Assembly (NCBI GenBank): GCA_049680365.1
Contig: JBAUHQ010000430.1
Span: forward strand, 1-64,000
DNA from: K23-9 sp049680365
GTDB lineage: Bacteria > Planctomycetota > Planctomycetia > Pirellulales > Pirellulaceae
Reading direction: 5' to 3'
Length of the DNA: 64,000 nt
A program made the position numbers and the translations under genes. Position 1 is the stretch's first letter. Every line of letters begins with the position of its first letter. The notes under the pieces were generated by a model, which saw only the letters and a list, made by a program, of their open reading frames with translations, did no database searches and was not told where the DNA came from. Shown piece by piece: positions 9,930 to 18,568 of this stretch.

Positions 9930-10298
9930 TTACGCAGCCATCGGCATTTCGCCGTCCCAGTTGTCTTGCTCGGAGAAGTCTTCGGCGGAACAGTCGCTGT
10001 CCACCTCATCGTCCATCGTCGCGCCCAGTCCCTTCAGCACTTCATTCAGTTTCGCGTCTAGCTCATCTAGTTGAGCAAGAACATCATCCTGGCGTTGCTC
10101 CAGTTCATTAAGCAAATTGCCTGGTCCCGAGTTCACGGAATCATTGGCAACCGATGCGGGAGCAAAATCAGCAGACATGGCGGGTCCAAAGATCGACCAA
10201 TAGATGGAAACAAGCAGCAGGATCATCCACAGCATCGGAACAATCCGTCGCCACACGCCGCGCGTTCCCAAATCAATCACGTCGTCTCGATCAGGCAA
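9930..10298 (-). CDS. Small membrane protein with coiled coil and acidic tail
   Basis: The 122-residue frame predicts one transmembrane helix near the N-terminus (about residues 18-40), a heptad-type helix at about 60-92 (NELEQRQDDVLAQLDELDAK) and a very acidic C-terminus. The assigned start is a TTG; a GTG seven codons in, or a later ATG, are alternatives. The gene converges on the AarF-family gene 19 bases away. The layout suggests an anchored coiled-coil protein that oligomerises, but I recognise no family. Confidence 0.55.
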   Translation of the reverse strand: MPDRDDVIDLGTRGVWRRIVPMLWMILLLVSIYWSIFGPAMSADFAPASVANDSVNSGPGNLLNELEQRQDDVLAQLDELDAKLNEVLKGLGATMDDEVDSDCSAEDFSEQDNWDGEMPMAA

Positions 10299-10654
10299 AC
10301 CCTACCGATTGGGTGCCGCCTAAGGCTTGTAACGCCCCGAATTCCGATTGGCACAGAACAACGCCACTGATACCGCCAAGACAGCGACTGCGCCATCAAA
10401 TCCGCTGGTTTTGCGAGTAGAAATCAACAATCGCGTATCTACTCAAGGCCCATCAAAAACGCGTTTCCCGCCCATTGCCACCTAACCGGATCAACCGCTA
10501 GAATTTGTCACTGCAGAGGGTGAAAGTCCCTCGAAAGCCACCAATCCGAGTCCAGTCACATCGATAGGCGGGACGATGATTTGGAAACCGCAAGCGGGTG
10601 GATGAACCCATCACCACCCCGGGTGTCCGATTCACCGTAATCAGACACCACCAA
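10299..10654. other. Intergenic region with the tRNA leader
   Basis: The part up to about 10470 has no gene I can support; a leftward frame reading GAVAVLAVSVALFC near 10330-10400 is hydrophobic but has no good start. The part from 10505 to 10654 would be transcribed ahead of the tRNA. It contains the hairpin GAGGG-TGAAAGT-CCCTC at about 10515-10531, similar in wording to the start of group II introns, but no reverse transcriptase or domain V follows. Confidence 0.4.
10475..10504 (+). promoter_or_regulatory. Sigma-70-type promoter for the tRNA
   Basis: TTGCCA at 10475-10480 and TAGAAT at 10499-10504 are separated by 18 bases and lie 150 bases upstream of tRNA-Val. Each hexamer differs by two bases or fewer from the TTGACA/TATAAT consensus. 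No other promoter-like pair stands out before the tRNA. Confidence 0.45.
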
Positions 10655-10730
<76 letters not shown>

Positions 10731-10792
10731 CTTTAGTCTTTTCTCTTGGAAGGACTTACGACGGAAGCAAGCTCCTGGCAGGAGCCGCTTAG

Positions 10793-10984
10793 TCAGCCCC
10801 AAAAGTTCCGAATGATCAGGTCAAGTTTCGGGATCGTGTCAAAGAAGCTGGTACCAGAGCGAAACGGCGACGGGTTTCCGAGATAGCGATTGGACTCGGC
10901 CTGCAGGTAAATGTGAACGCGAACGACGAAGCCTTGCGTGCGGATTTGCTTCGCGTTGACTTCACTAACTAGCCGCGGTCCCAC
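10793..10984 (-). CDS. Doubtful short reading frame after the tRNA
   Basis: A 63-codon frame on the minus strand ends in FDTIPKLDLIIRNFWG and has protein-like composition, but its ATG lies inside the last codons of the Old Yellow Enzyme gene and no ribosome-binding site precedes it. The opposite strand is also open here (ending LRADLLRVDFTN). I cannot decide between them and recognise neither. Confidence 0.18.
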   Translation of the reverse strand: MGPRLVSEVNAKQIRTQGFVVRVHIYLQAESNRYLGNPSPFRSGTSFFDTIPKLDLIIRNFWG

Positions 10985-12095
10985 TTTTCACTTCGTTTTC
11001 TTGATAAGTTGGAAAGTCGGTGTAACCCTGGGGGCCCGGTGAATACCAAACGCTCTGCGGAGCAACCTCGTTCAACTCCCAGTCGTTCGCGAAGCGTTCA
11101 ACTAGATCGGGATTGCTGATGAACGGTCTGCCGAATGCTACGAAGTCAGCCAAGCCATCGACGATTGCCTGTTCGGCTTGGTCTCGGTCGTAACCGCAAT
11201 TTGCCATCAACCGACCATCGTAGACTTCGCGGATGTCCTTCAAGGAAATGGGTTCGCCAAGTTCGTGAAAACCGAATGCGAGTCCATCGAGGACGTCCAG
11301 CCATGCGAGCTTGGTTTCATTGAGTTGCTTGGCGACATACAGGAACGTCTCGCGAAAATCTGGCGAACCCATGTCGTTGAACGAACCATTGGGCGAGATG
11401 CGAACCCCGATTCGTGATGCGTCGAACACGGTTTGAACGGCGTCAAGGATTTCACTCAGCAGGCGATAGCGGTTTTCCAGACTGCCGCCGTATTGATCCG
11501 TCCGATGATTCGTCTTGGATTGCAGGAACTCGTCTAATAGATATCCGTTTGCCGAATGAATCTCGACGCCATCGAAACCGGCTGACTTCGCTCGCTGGGC
11601 GGCCTTACGGTAATCTTCGACCAAACGGGGGATTTCATTTGTTTCCAAAGCACGCGGTGTTTCGTGAGGCTTCTTTTCGCCTGAAGGAGTATGGATACTG
11701 TCGCCTTCATGACGAATCGCAGAAGGTGCGACCGGAAGCGATCCGTGATGAAAATCACTGTGGGAGGCTCGGCCTGTGTGCCAAAGTTGCAGAAAAATCG
11801 GTGTGCTTTGGTGTTCGTGTACTGCGCCGGTGACCTGCTTCCATGCATCGCCTTGCTCGTCGGTCCAAATGCCGGGTGCATGGTTCCAGCCGACGGCTTC
11901 CTGGGAAATGAAAGTGCCTTCGGTGATGATGACTCCCGATGTTGCTCGTTGCGCGTAGTAGCGGGCCATCAATGAGTTCGCTGTCATGGTCTCGCCAGCA
12001 CGACCACGGGTCATCGGAGACATGACGACGCGGTTGCTCGCGGTGAGTCCGTCCCATTGGAATTCGGACAGTAGTTGAGGAGCGTGTTGGTTCAT
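10965..12095 (-). CDS. Alkene reductase, Old Yellow Enzyme family (NemA-like)
   Basis: The 376-residue FMN-dependent TIM barrel closely follows NemA/OYE: NRVVMSPMTR near the N-terminus, LQLWHTGRASH, the substrate-binding pair HSAN in FDGVEIHSANGYLL, NHRTDQYGGSLENR, and the late phosphate-binding FVAFGRPFISNPDL. The C-terminal YTDFP is the usual end motif. Such enzymes reduce activated C=C bonds or nitro compounds using NAD(P)H. I start at the ATG at 12093-12095, because the family begins just before this point; the frame is open 24 codons further upstream. It appears monocistronic. Confidence 0.95.
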   Translation of the reverse strand: MNQHAPQLLSEFQWDGLTASNRVVMSPMTRGRAGETMTANSLMARYYAQRATSGVIITEGTFISQEAVGWNHAPGIWTDEQGDAWKQVTGAVHEHQSTPIFLQLWHTGRASHSDFHHGSLPVAPSAIRHEGDSIHTPSGEKKPHETPRALETNEIPRLVEDYRKAAQRAKSAGFDGVEIHSANGYLLDEFLQSKTNHRTDQYGGSLENRYRLLSEILDAVQTVFDASRIGVRISPNGSFNDMGSPDFRETFLYVAKQLNETKLAWLDVLDGLAFGFHELGEPISLKDIREVYDGRLMANCGYDRDQAEQAIVDGLADFVAFGRPFISNPDLVERFANDWELNEVAPQSVWYSPGPQGYTDFPTYQENEVKSGTAAS

Positions 12096-12261
12096 GATTT
12101 TGTCTACGGTAGATGTCGGGTGCGAATACGGCTTTGGAAGTTGGATACGAGAGACTCGATCAGCCAAAAAGCGAACTATGATGGAGTGAAACTCACGTAG
12201 CGTTTTGGTTCATCGAGTGAGACGCCGGAAGTGTTGGCGGCCTTTGCTATGAGGTCAAGAT

Positions 12262-12289
12262 CACAAGCTGGCAGCTTGCGGCTACGGGA
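12262..12289. repeat. Type A dispersed palindrome
   Basis: CACAAGCTGGCAGCTTGCGG followed by CTACGGGA is a copy of the type A palindrome, placed between the Old Yellow Enzyme gene and the 3' end of the SHD1 gene. Confidence 0.7.
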
Positions 12290-12319
12290 CATCGTTTCTT
12301 TTCCCGGCAGATCGAGGAG

Positions 12320-13306
12320 CTAGTAGCTGACCTTGGCGATGGGGCCGATTCGCCAGCCGGGGAATTTGCGGATGACTTGCTGCTTGGCTTGCAAGCTGTC
12401 GCGGGCGGTGACGACGACAGTTCTTGGATAACCGTAACGCTGGCGAGGATAGAGGGCGACTTCCCAAACGTCGGTGATGCCGGATTCAACCGCCAGTAGG
12501 TTCAGTTCCATCATTTTGAGTTGCCGCTGACGCTGCTGGGCTTTTCGTCGGTAGCGTTCTTGGCTGTCGAGGACGAGTCGTTCTCGCCTTGCGGTTTCCG
12601 AGCGGTCAGATTCGCTGACGTCATCTTCGTTGGACGCTTGCCATCGCTCCAGTGCCGGCTGGACTTGTTTGGCGTCAGCTATGGACAGCAATGAAACCGG
12701 GATTGTGATTGCGCCCCATGATGCCAAGTCGAGCTGAAGCCCTTCGACGCGATAGGTGAATGGGCCGGCTCCGATATCGACGAGGTGCGACTCAAGTTCT
12801 TCCCGCGTCGAGATTTCTTTGTTGTCCACACGTGAGACGACATCCGGGACGATTTTCGCATAGGCCGGAGGAAGCTCATCAAGTTCGCGATCGTTGACAA
12901 AGATGCGTCCGCGCTCGCGTTTGACAACCAGCTCTTGTGCTCCAAATCCGATCAGCCGTCCTTTCACGACTTGACCGTCGCTCATTTTCCAGGTTGAGTC
13001 GTAGGGTTGTGTTTTTCGATTTGCGGAATCTGGTTTGCTCGGTGCATCGGAAGTGGCGCTAGCCTGACTGTCCGTGTTGGCGGTGATGTAATTTTGGTCG
13101 TCCTTGGAAAGCTCGTTTCGTCTTACCGCGACTAGCTCGCCATCTGATTCGCGTGCAAGAACGACAAAGTCTTTGTCTGACGTGAGCAGTTCGGCATCCA
13201 TCGAGAATTTCCCGGATTCATCGGTCCATCTTCGCACTTCGGCGAGAGATTCGGTGACGGATAGAAAGGCGATCGCGACGAGGAAACAGAGCGTACAGCG
13301 ATGCAT
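12320..13306 (-). CDS. Exported protein with two SHD1-like domains
   Basis: The 328-residue product has a signal peptide (about residues 1-22, ending TESLAE) followed by an SLA1-homology (SHD1) domain: RRWTDESGKFSMDAELL, then VRRNELSKDDQNYI. A second, weaker copy occurs at about residues 105-155 (WKMSDGQVVKGRLIGF, then LDELPPAY). SHD1 domains occur in many secreted planctomycete proteins; their ligands there are unknown. A helical Arg/Gln-rich region (about 240-270) separates them from a short C-terminal domain. The gene diverges from the sigma-54-driven operon that begins at 13633. Confidence 0.82.
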   Translation of the reverse strand: MHRCTLCFLVAIAFLSVTESLAEVRRWTDESGKFSMDAELLTSDKDFVVLARESDGELVAVRRNELSKDDQNYITANTDSQASATSDAPSKPDSANRKTQPYDSTWKMSDGQVVKGRLIGFGAQELVVKRERGRIFVNDRELDELPPAYAKIVPDVVSRVDNKEISTREELESHLVDIGAGPFTYRVEGLQLDLASWGAITIPVSLLSIADAKQVQPALERWQASNEDDVSESDRSETARRERLVLDSQERYRRKAQQRQRQLKMMELNLLAVESGITDVWEVALYPRQRYGYPRTVVVTARDSLQAKQQVIRKFPGWRIGPIAKVSY

Positions 13307-13522
13307 GACGAGAAGTGCCTATGTGTGAGTGACTTTGTTTGAATGGTGAACTACCCACAGTCAGCATGTTGCATGCCAAAGGGAAAACGTGTGACACGTT
13401 CTTATCTCTGCGGTGATTGACTGCCTGTCGCTTGGTTCGCGTTCAACCAGGATGGTCGGTTTGCGGCCGCGTGAGCACAGGAAGTCGACGATTCGCACGG
13501 CCAATGATTAGTCTCTCTGTGT

Positions 13523-13537
13523 TGGCACTCCGTTTGC
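13523..13537 (+). promoter_or_regulatory. Sigma-54 promoter of the MscS/AI-2E operon
   Basis: TGGCACTCCGTTTGC gives the full -24 (TGGCAC) and -12 (TTGC) elements with GG-N10-GC spacing. The first start codon downstream is at 13633. A type B repeat lies in between and would sit in the 5' untranslated region. Confidence 0.75.
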
Positions 13538-13556
13538 GACTGGGCACCCTCATACC

Positions 13557-13615
13557 GTGGCGTAGGCATCCAGCCTGCGTTGGAATTTCAATGGCAGGCT
13601 GAAAGCCTGCCCCAC
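13557..13615. repeat. Type B dispersed palindrome pair
   Basis: GTGGCGTAGGCATCCAGCCT opens the left arm and GGCAGGCTGAAAGCCTGCCC closes the right arm, with 17 bases between. The RNA would form a long hairpin between promoter and first gene. Confidence 0.75.
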
Positions 13616-13632
13616 TAACGAAAGAGAATGAG

Positions 13633-13947
13633 ATGAGCGACATCACGATCACGCCGCAAATCGAAGCGATCTTGGATGAACTGGCCGGGCTTTGCTGTGA
13701 AGCACTGGACGCTGAAGGGACACTGAATGAGAGCCGAGTTGGCAAGTTGGTTCAGGCTCTGTCGACGAATGGATGGGAACGCCATAGCGACGAGTCGCCA
13801 CCGCTCGGGGCGATCATTGAGAAACGTGTTTTGAGTCGGTGCAAGGAGCCGTCGATGCATCGCGGAGCCGCTCTCGATGCACTCGTTGGCGAAGTCCAAC
13901 AGAAGTATGACGCGGTGAAACCTGACTCAGCGAAATCACCTCAATAA
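13633..13947 (+). CDS. Small protein of unknown function, first gene of the MscS operon
   Basis: The 104-residue product is soluble and mainly helical, with no signal peptide (start MSDITITPQIEAILDELAGL). I recognise no domain. AAAGAGAATGAG precedes the ATG as a moderate ribosome-binding site. It is the first gene after a strong sigma-54 element and 25 bases ahead of the BON-MscS gene, so it is probably co-expressed with the mechanosensitive channel. Confidence 0.7.
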   Translation: MSDITITPQIEAILDELAGLCCEALDAEGTLNESRVGKLVQALSTNGWERHSDESPPLGAIIEKRVLSRCKEPSMHRGAALDALVGEVQQKYDAVKPDSAKSPQ

Positions 13948-13972
13948 CCACCTCCATTTGAAACACGCCAGC

Positions 13973-15436
13973 ATGACGCTTCACAATCAAACACAGCAGA
14001 AGTTCTACAGCACCAAGTGCTTACTCACCTTTGTCGCCTTCATGGGTTGCTTTGCGGTGGTGGCGCATCCCATCTCGGTGATGGCTCAAGACGCAGTCGC
14101 GGATGTTGATACCGAGAATGTGGCGGATGAAGAAAAAGCGATCGAGACACCAGACAAGGTCGAGGTCGATCCGCTTGCCGAAGACGACGACATTTCATCG
14201 CGGCTCGAGCGAATCTTCGAGGCGACCGGCTGGTTCGATTCGGTGGAAGTCGAAACGGATGAGGGTGTCGTCTTCTTACGCGGTGTTTCAGACAGTGAGA
14301 AGCATCGTGACTGGGCCGAACGAGTCGCTCAACGGACGTCGGATGTTGTCGCGGTGGTGAATCGAGTTGAAGTGAAGAGCCGACCGGTTTGGGACATCAG
14401 CCCTGCATTTGCACAAATGAAGCAGCTTGGACGTGAGTTCGTTCAACTCTTGCCGCTGTTGGCCGTTGGCGTGTTCGTCCTGTCACTCGCCTACACCTTG
14501 GCGAAATTCTTTGCCTCGCTGGCCCGGAAGCTGGCAGCGAGACGTGTGGACAGTCAGTTGCTGCAGCAAGTCCTGGCGAGCATCGTCGCTGTGCTCGTCA
14601 TGCTGGTGGGGCTTTACATTGCACTAAAAGTTTCGGGGCTCAGTAGGTTGGCGGTCACTGTTTTGGGTGGTACCGGGTTGGTGGGTATCGCACTCGGATT
14701 TGCTTTCCGGGATATCGCTGAGAACTATCTCGCCAGTGTCCTAATTAGTCTCAACCGGCCGTTCAGTGTTGGAGACCTGATCGAACTGGACAGTTACAAG
14801 GGGTTCGTCCGCCGCGTGACGACTCGCGGAACATTGTTGCTGACAGCTGATGGCAACCACATTCAAATTCCAAACAGCACGATCTACAAGTCGGTAATTA
14901 CGAACTATTCATCGTCGCCTCGCATTCGGAAAGACTTCATCGTCGGCATTGGGTTCGATGATTCGGTTAGTGAAGCGCAAGGGATTCTCCATGAGACGTT
15001 GGTGAATCATCCGTCGGTGCTGGACGATCCCGAGCCGTTGGTGCTTGTCGAATCGCTGGGCTCAGCGACGGTCAATTTGAAAGTGCTGTTTTGGCTTGAC
15101 GGGGAGCGTTTTGATGCGGGGTCAGTCAGCAGTGCGTTGATGCGTCAAGCGAAGGCGGCGTTGACTGACGCTCAGATCAGCATGCCGGACGAAGCACGTG
15201 AAGTCGTTTTCCCCCACGGTGTTCCCGTCGCGATGATCGACGAAAAGCGAGGCACGGCATCGGAACATCAACGTGCTGCGGTTCATCCCAATGGGAGGCC
15301 TAATGCCGCTCGAAATACGACACGCGACTCCGAAAGTTCCAGTAAAGGAGAAGGCAGTCTGAAGAATTCGGACGATGAAATTCAACGGCATGCTGACGAC
15401 GCAGAAGAGGATGATGCAGAGAACCTGATTGATTAA
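13973..15436 (+). CDS. Mechanosensitive channel of the MscS family with BON domain
   Basis: The 487-residue protein has, in order, a signal peptide (about 1-38), an acidic linker, a BON domain (about 60-120; DISSRLERIFEATGWFDSVE and VVFLRGVSDSEKHRDWAERV), a transmembrane region with three helices (about 150-245), and the MscS pore and beta domain (LGGTGLVGIALGFAFRDIAE, then RPFSVGDLIEL and QIPNSTIYKSVITNYS). The C-terminal 60 residues are charged and disordered. MscS channels release solutes upon hypo-osmotic shock; the BON domain may bind membranes or envelope material. I chose the ATG at 13973 rather than the in-frame TTG at 13958. Confidence 0.93.
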   Translation: MTLHNQTQQKFYSTKCLLTFVAFMGCFAVVAHPISVMAQDAVADVDTENVADEEKAIETPDKVEVDPLAEDDDISSRLERIFEATGWFDSVEVETDEGVVFLRGVSDSEKHRDWAERVAQRTSDVVAVVNRVEVKSRPVWDISPAFAQMKQLGREFVQLLPLLAVGVFVLSLAYTLAKFFASLARKLAARRVDSQLLQQVLASIVAVLVMLVGLYIALKVSGLSRLAVTVLGGTGLVGIALGFAFRDIAENYLASVLISLNRPFSVGDLIELDSYKGFVRRVTTRGTLLLTADGNHIQIPNSTIYKSVITNYSSSPRIRKDFIVGIGFDDSVSEAQGILHETLVNHPSVLDDPEPLVLVESLGSATVNLKVLFWLDGERFDAGSVSSALMRQAKAALTDAQISMPDEAREVVFPHGVPVAMIDEKRGTASEHQRAAVHPNGRPNAARNTTRDSESSSKGEGSLKNSDDEIQRHADDAEEDDAENLID

Positions 15437-15439
15437 CTC

Positions 15440-15497
15440 GTGGCGTAGGCTTCCAGCCTGCGAGATTCGACTGGCAGGCTGGAAGCCTATCCTACGG
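15440..15497. repeat. Type B dispersed palindrome pair
   Basis: GTGGCGTAGGCTTCCAGCCT and CTGGCAGGCTGGAAGCCTAT form the two arms. The element starts four bases after the stop codon of the MscS gene. Confidence 0.8.
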
Positions 15498-15539
15498 TTC
15501 TGAATCGTAGCAGGAGTCGCCAGACTTCTGAGCACTAAC

Positions 15540-15560
15540 GCGGCTGGAAGCCTACACCAC
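15540..15560. repeat. Half copy of type B repeat
   Basis: GCGGCTGGAAGCCTACACCA matches one arm of the type B palindrome, 24 bases before the start of the next small gene. Confidence 0.6.
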
Positions 15561-15584
15561 TTACATGAACCTGGAGACGAAATC

Positions 15585-15755
15585 ATGGCAGAAGAAAAAA
15601 GCCAAATCGATACTTTGAAGGACGCGATTGTCGACGAAAACAAGAAGCTCGGTGAAGAAGTTCCCGGCGCACCGTTCGCGTTGGTTGGACTCAGCTATAT
15701 CGTGATCCTGGGGATAGCGCTTGCCGGAATGGGCCTGTTCTTTTGGTTGCGATGA
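15585..15755 (+). CDS. Small single-pass membrane protein
   Basis: The 56-residue product is polar and acidic/basic in its first half (MAEEKSQIDTLKDAIVDENK) and ends with one transmembrane helix (SYIVILGIALAGMGLFFWLR). GGAG lies eight bases before the ATG. It sits between the MscS and AI-2E genes in the same direction. Tiny membrane proteins of this kind often modulate neighbouring membrane proteins, but that is inference. It is shorter than most gene-finder cutoffs. Confidence 0.65.
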   Translation: MAEEKSQIDTLKDAIVDENKKLGEEVPGAPFALVGLSYIVILGIALAGMGLFFWLR

Positions 15756-15827
15756 CTTCCGTTCCGCCTTACTGCCAGCTTGTTGTTTTTCTGCGGCTTA
15801 TAGCTGGCAACGTCTGGCTACTGATGT

Positions 15828-15849
15828 CAGGCTGAAAGCCTACCCACAC
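15828..15849. repeat. Half copy of type B repeat
   Basis: CAGGCTGAAAGCCTACCCAC matches a type B arm; it ends 20 bases before the AI-2E start codon. Confidence 0.5.
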
Positions 15850-15869
15850 ATTCTGACAGTGAGACACCT

Positions 15870-17024
15870 TTGAATAGCGATTCACTTGAACGACTACCTG
15901 TCGATCTTGTACGTGCGACCACCGTACTGACGATCATGGTGACGTTGGCAGCAGCGTTCGTTCTTGCCAGCGAAATCATCTTGATACTATTTCTTGGGGT
16001 CTTGTTTGGCGTCTTTCTTACCAAGCTTTCGGGATGGGTTTCTGCTCGCTCGACGGTTAGTTATCGCGGATCGTTGGCAATCGTTGCCATCTCACTACTA
16101 TTGACGATGGCTGGCGCGGCGACGTTCTTCTTCGTTCAGATCAACGATCAAGTCGCAAAGGCTAGTGGTAAGATCGACGAAGGGGTGAACGAACTGAGAA
16201 GTTTACTCGGCAAGTACCCAGCGTTGAAAACGACGCTCGCGACAACGCCATTTGTCTCGGATGCTCTGGGGATCAAACAAAACGAAGCTGCGAAGTGGAA
16301 GCAAGAATCGCAGAATTCAGGCCAGCGGGAAAACGAAAATCGATCGTCGGGGCAATCGGGAATGCAACTCGACAGTATCCCTGAACCCGTCAAGCAGGCT
16401 GCTGGAACGATCGGGCAAATGTTTAAGACAACGTTTGGTTTGGTGGTGAATAGTCTGCTGATCTTTTTCGTTGGGCTGTTCCTGTCCGTCTCGCCGACCA
16501 CCTACCGTGACGGTATGGTTCGCCTGGTGCCCAAGCCGAAGCGGAAGCGAGCTACCGAAGTGTTGGACTCGACCAGCAACACACTGTGGCGTTGGCTGAT
16601 CGGTCGATTCGGTTCGATGTTGGCCACGGGTGTCGGTGCGTTCCTGCTGCTGCTTGCTCTGGGTGTTCCGATGGCGGGAACGCTTGGCATTCTAACCGCG
16701 TTGTTGACGTTTGTTCCCAACATTGGTGCGGCCGTCGCGTTGGGTTTGGCGATTCTGTTTGCGCTGCCGCAAGGCACGGGAACGGTAGGAGCGGTTATTG
16801 GCGGATATGTGGCGTTGCAACTTTTCGAGAGCTATGTGGTGACACCGCTGATTCAGCAAAAGGCAGTATCACTTCCACCGGCGTTACTGATTTCTTTCCA
16901 GGCGATCATGGGCGGATTGTTCGGGTTTATTGGTGCCGCCGTCGCATCGCCAGTACTTGCCGCCGGAAAGACGGTGGTTGAGATGCTGTATATGGAGGAC
17001 TACTTGGAATCCGACGAATCGTAG
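15870..17024 (+). CDS. AI-2E family transporter (first copy)
   Basis: The 384-residue membrane protein has the AI-2E (PerM/TqsA) layout: two N-terminal helices, a soluble insert (residues about 90-180, Gln/Asn/Ser-rich), then five to six helices with the family motifs GVPMAGTLGILTALLTFVPN and ALLISFQAIMGGLFGFIGAA. Family members export autoinducer-2 or act as Na+/H+ antiporters; the substrate cannot be told from sequence. The start is taken as TTG at 15870, since the preceding-helix residues DLVRATTVLTI are retained in the family; ATG at 15936 is the alternative. It is the last gene of the operon starting at 13633. Confidence 0.9.
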   Translation: MNSDSLERLPVDLVRATTVLTIMVTLAAAFVLASEIILILFLGVLFGVFLTKLSGWVSARSTVSYRGSLAIVAISLLLTMAGAATFFFVQINDQVAKASGKIDEGVNELRSLLGKYPALKTTLATTPFVSDALGIKQNEAAKWKQESQNSGQRENENRSSGQSGMQLDSIPEPVKQAAGTIGQMFKTTFGLVVNSLLIFFVGLFLSVSPTTYRDGMVRLVPKPKRKRATEVLDSTSNTLWRWLIGRFGSMLATGVGAFLLLLALGVPMAGTLGILTALLTFVPNIGAAVALGLAILFALPQGTGTVGAVIGGYVALQLFESYVVTPLIQQKAVSLPPALLISFQAIMGGLFGFIGAAVASPVLAAGKTVVEMLYMEDYLESDES

Positions 17025-17037
17025 CCGCCAGCTTGAC

Positions 17038-17079
17038 GGTTTGCGGTTTGCGGTTTGCGGTTTGCGGTTTGCGGTTTGT
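17038..17079. repeat. Heptamer tandem array (GGTTTGC)6
   Basis: Five perfect copies of GGTTTGC and a sixth ending in T are arrayed directly after the AI-2E gene. Any two neighbouring copies spell GG-N10-GC with TTTGC at the -12 position, the spacing of a sigma-54 promoter, though the -24 half reads CGGTTT rather than TGGCAC. Confidence 0.95.
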
Positions 17080-17317
17080 CAGGGCTCACAAGCGGGCAGC
17101 TTCGCCTATGTCTTCACCAAACAGTCACCGATTGCATCATCAAAGAAGTTGACAAGACGCTCACGAATTCTCCCAGAGAAGACATCGTGCGGTCGCTGAA
17201 CTGTAGTTTTGGCAAATGGTTGAGACGCTAGAGTCAAAAATTGATCCTTCGTCAGGCAGGATGCGAACCGACAGAATTGCGTCGATCGCTCAACATCACA
17301 CCGACTATAGTTGTCCC
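17080..17317. other. Intergenic region after the heptamer array
   Basis: No gene is supported here. There is a degenerate type A arm (CTCACAAGCGGGCAGCTTCG at about 17086) and otherwise unremarkable sequence leading to the next small gene. Confidence 0.4.
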
Positions 17318-17635
17318 ATGGATTCAAACGAAAAAAGACCAACGTTTAATGCCGTCGGGAACTACAACCATCCTGTTCTCCCGACCGAGGACAGCCTGCG
17401 TCGATTGGCGGGAAAGCTTTGGCGGACGTTTCGGCGAGAGGACGAGCCTGACCCGTTTATATCGGACGAATCATTGCGTTGGACGAATCGTTCGCGACTA
17501 AATGAAATCGCGGCCCCGCCGGCTTGCGGACCACTGCTACAGGAGATGGAGGCCACGTTTGCCGACTGGATCGCTGACACGGAGCCCTCGCATTGGTTGC
17601 AGTTGGTTGTGCTTCCGCCCTGCGATCAACTCTAA
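17318..17635 (+). CDS. Soluble protein of unknown function coupled to MscS
   Basis: The 105-residue product is polar, with Trp- and Arg-rich stretches (LAGKLWRTF, ADWIADTEPSHWLQLV) and no signal peptide. Its stop codon overlaps the next start as TAATG, so translation of the downstream MscS channel is probably coupled to it. I recognise no family. The ATG at 17318 (MDSNEKRPTFN) is chosen over an upstream in-frame ATG at 17216, because the residues between look non-coding. Confidence 0.55.
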   Translation: MDSNEKRPTFNAVGNYNHPVLPTEDSLRRLAGKLWRTFRREDEPDPFISDESLRWTNRSRLNEIAAPPACGPLLQEMEATFADWIADTEPSHWLQLVVLPPCDQL

Positions 17636-18504
17636 TGCTGCAACACACGAACGATCAAACAACGGATGCAGCTGCGTCCGCGGAAGGTGCAGTCGCTGCA
17701 AAAGACGAAGCGGTCCAGCTCATCAACGATTTGCAGGACATCAGCTTCGGCGAAATTGCCTTGGTGATCGCCGCGACGTGGATCGCGATTGTGTTGGTCA
17801 GACGCGTGCTGCCGTTTTTGGCCGAACGTGGCCCCAGTCAGGTGCGACTGTATCTTTTGGGCGCGGTGCCGATCATCCGGTTGTTGTTGATGACGATCGC
17901 GATATTGTGGATCCTGCCAATCATCTTCAACGTCACGTTTCAAAACTTCCTGGTGATCGCCGGTGGTGCAAGCGTCGCGATTGGATTCGCGTTCAAGGAC
18001 TATGTAAGCAGTTTGATTGCGGGTGTCGTGGCAATATTCGAGCGTCCTTATCGGCCGGGCGACTGGGTCGAAATTGACGACGACTACGGGGAAGTACAAA
18101 CGGTGGGGCTGCGCGCGATCCGGTTGCGGACTGCATCGGATGACATCATCACGGTTCCACACGTGCGGATGTGGGATAGCAACATCAGCAATGCGAACGA
18201 CGGAGCGAGGACCTTGATGTGTGTCGCTGACTTTTTCGTGTCCCCCAATCATGACGCGGCCAAGCTAAGAGAGAAGCTTCGTGATGTGGCTTTGACGAGC
18301 GCCTACCTGGAGTTCAGCAAACCAGTGCTGGTGATGTTGTCTGAAAAGCCGTGGGGAACGCACTACAAGGTGAAGTCGTACCCGTTCGACATGCGAGATC
18401 AGTTCACGTTTATCAGCGACCTTACGATTCGTGGCAAGCAAGCGATTCGTGAATGCGGTGCCAATGAAGTCACAGCGAACTACGCGGTATCGAACGATCC
18501 ATGA
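17635..18504 (+). CDS. Mechanosensitive channel of the MscS family (short form)
   Basis: The 289-residue protein has three to four transmembrane helices and the MscS pore and beta domain: VIAGGASVAIGFAFKDYVSS, RPYRPGDWVEIDDDYGEV, then ITVPHVRMWDSNISN. It lacks a signal peptide and the BON domain of the copy at 13973. The second half (about 190-289) is the cytoplasmic vestibule. The neighbour downstream is a stand-alone CheB-type domain, 64 bases away on the same strand. The start overlaps the preceding stop. Confidence 0.9.
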   Translation: MLQHTNDQTTDAAASAEGAVAAKDEAVQLINDLQDISFGEIALVIAATWIAIVLVRRVLPFLAERGPSQVRLYLLGAVPIIRLLLMTIAILWILPIIFNVTFQNFLVIAGGASVAIGFAFKDYVSSLIAGVVAIFERPYRPGDWVEIDDDYGEVQTVGLRAIRLRTASDDIITVPHVRMWDSNISNANDGARTLMCVADFFVSPNHDAAKLREKLRDVALTSAYLEFSKPVLVMLSEKPWGTHYKVKSYPFDMRDQFTFISDLTIRGKQAIRECGANEVTANYAVSNDP

Positions 18505-18568
18505 CCTCACTGCACTAAAACCGATCATCCATCACACCGACTTCCCGAAACGACGTTACACTTTTGAA

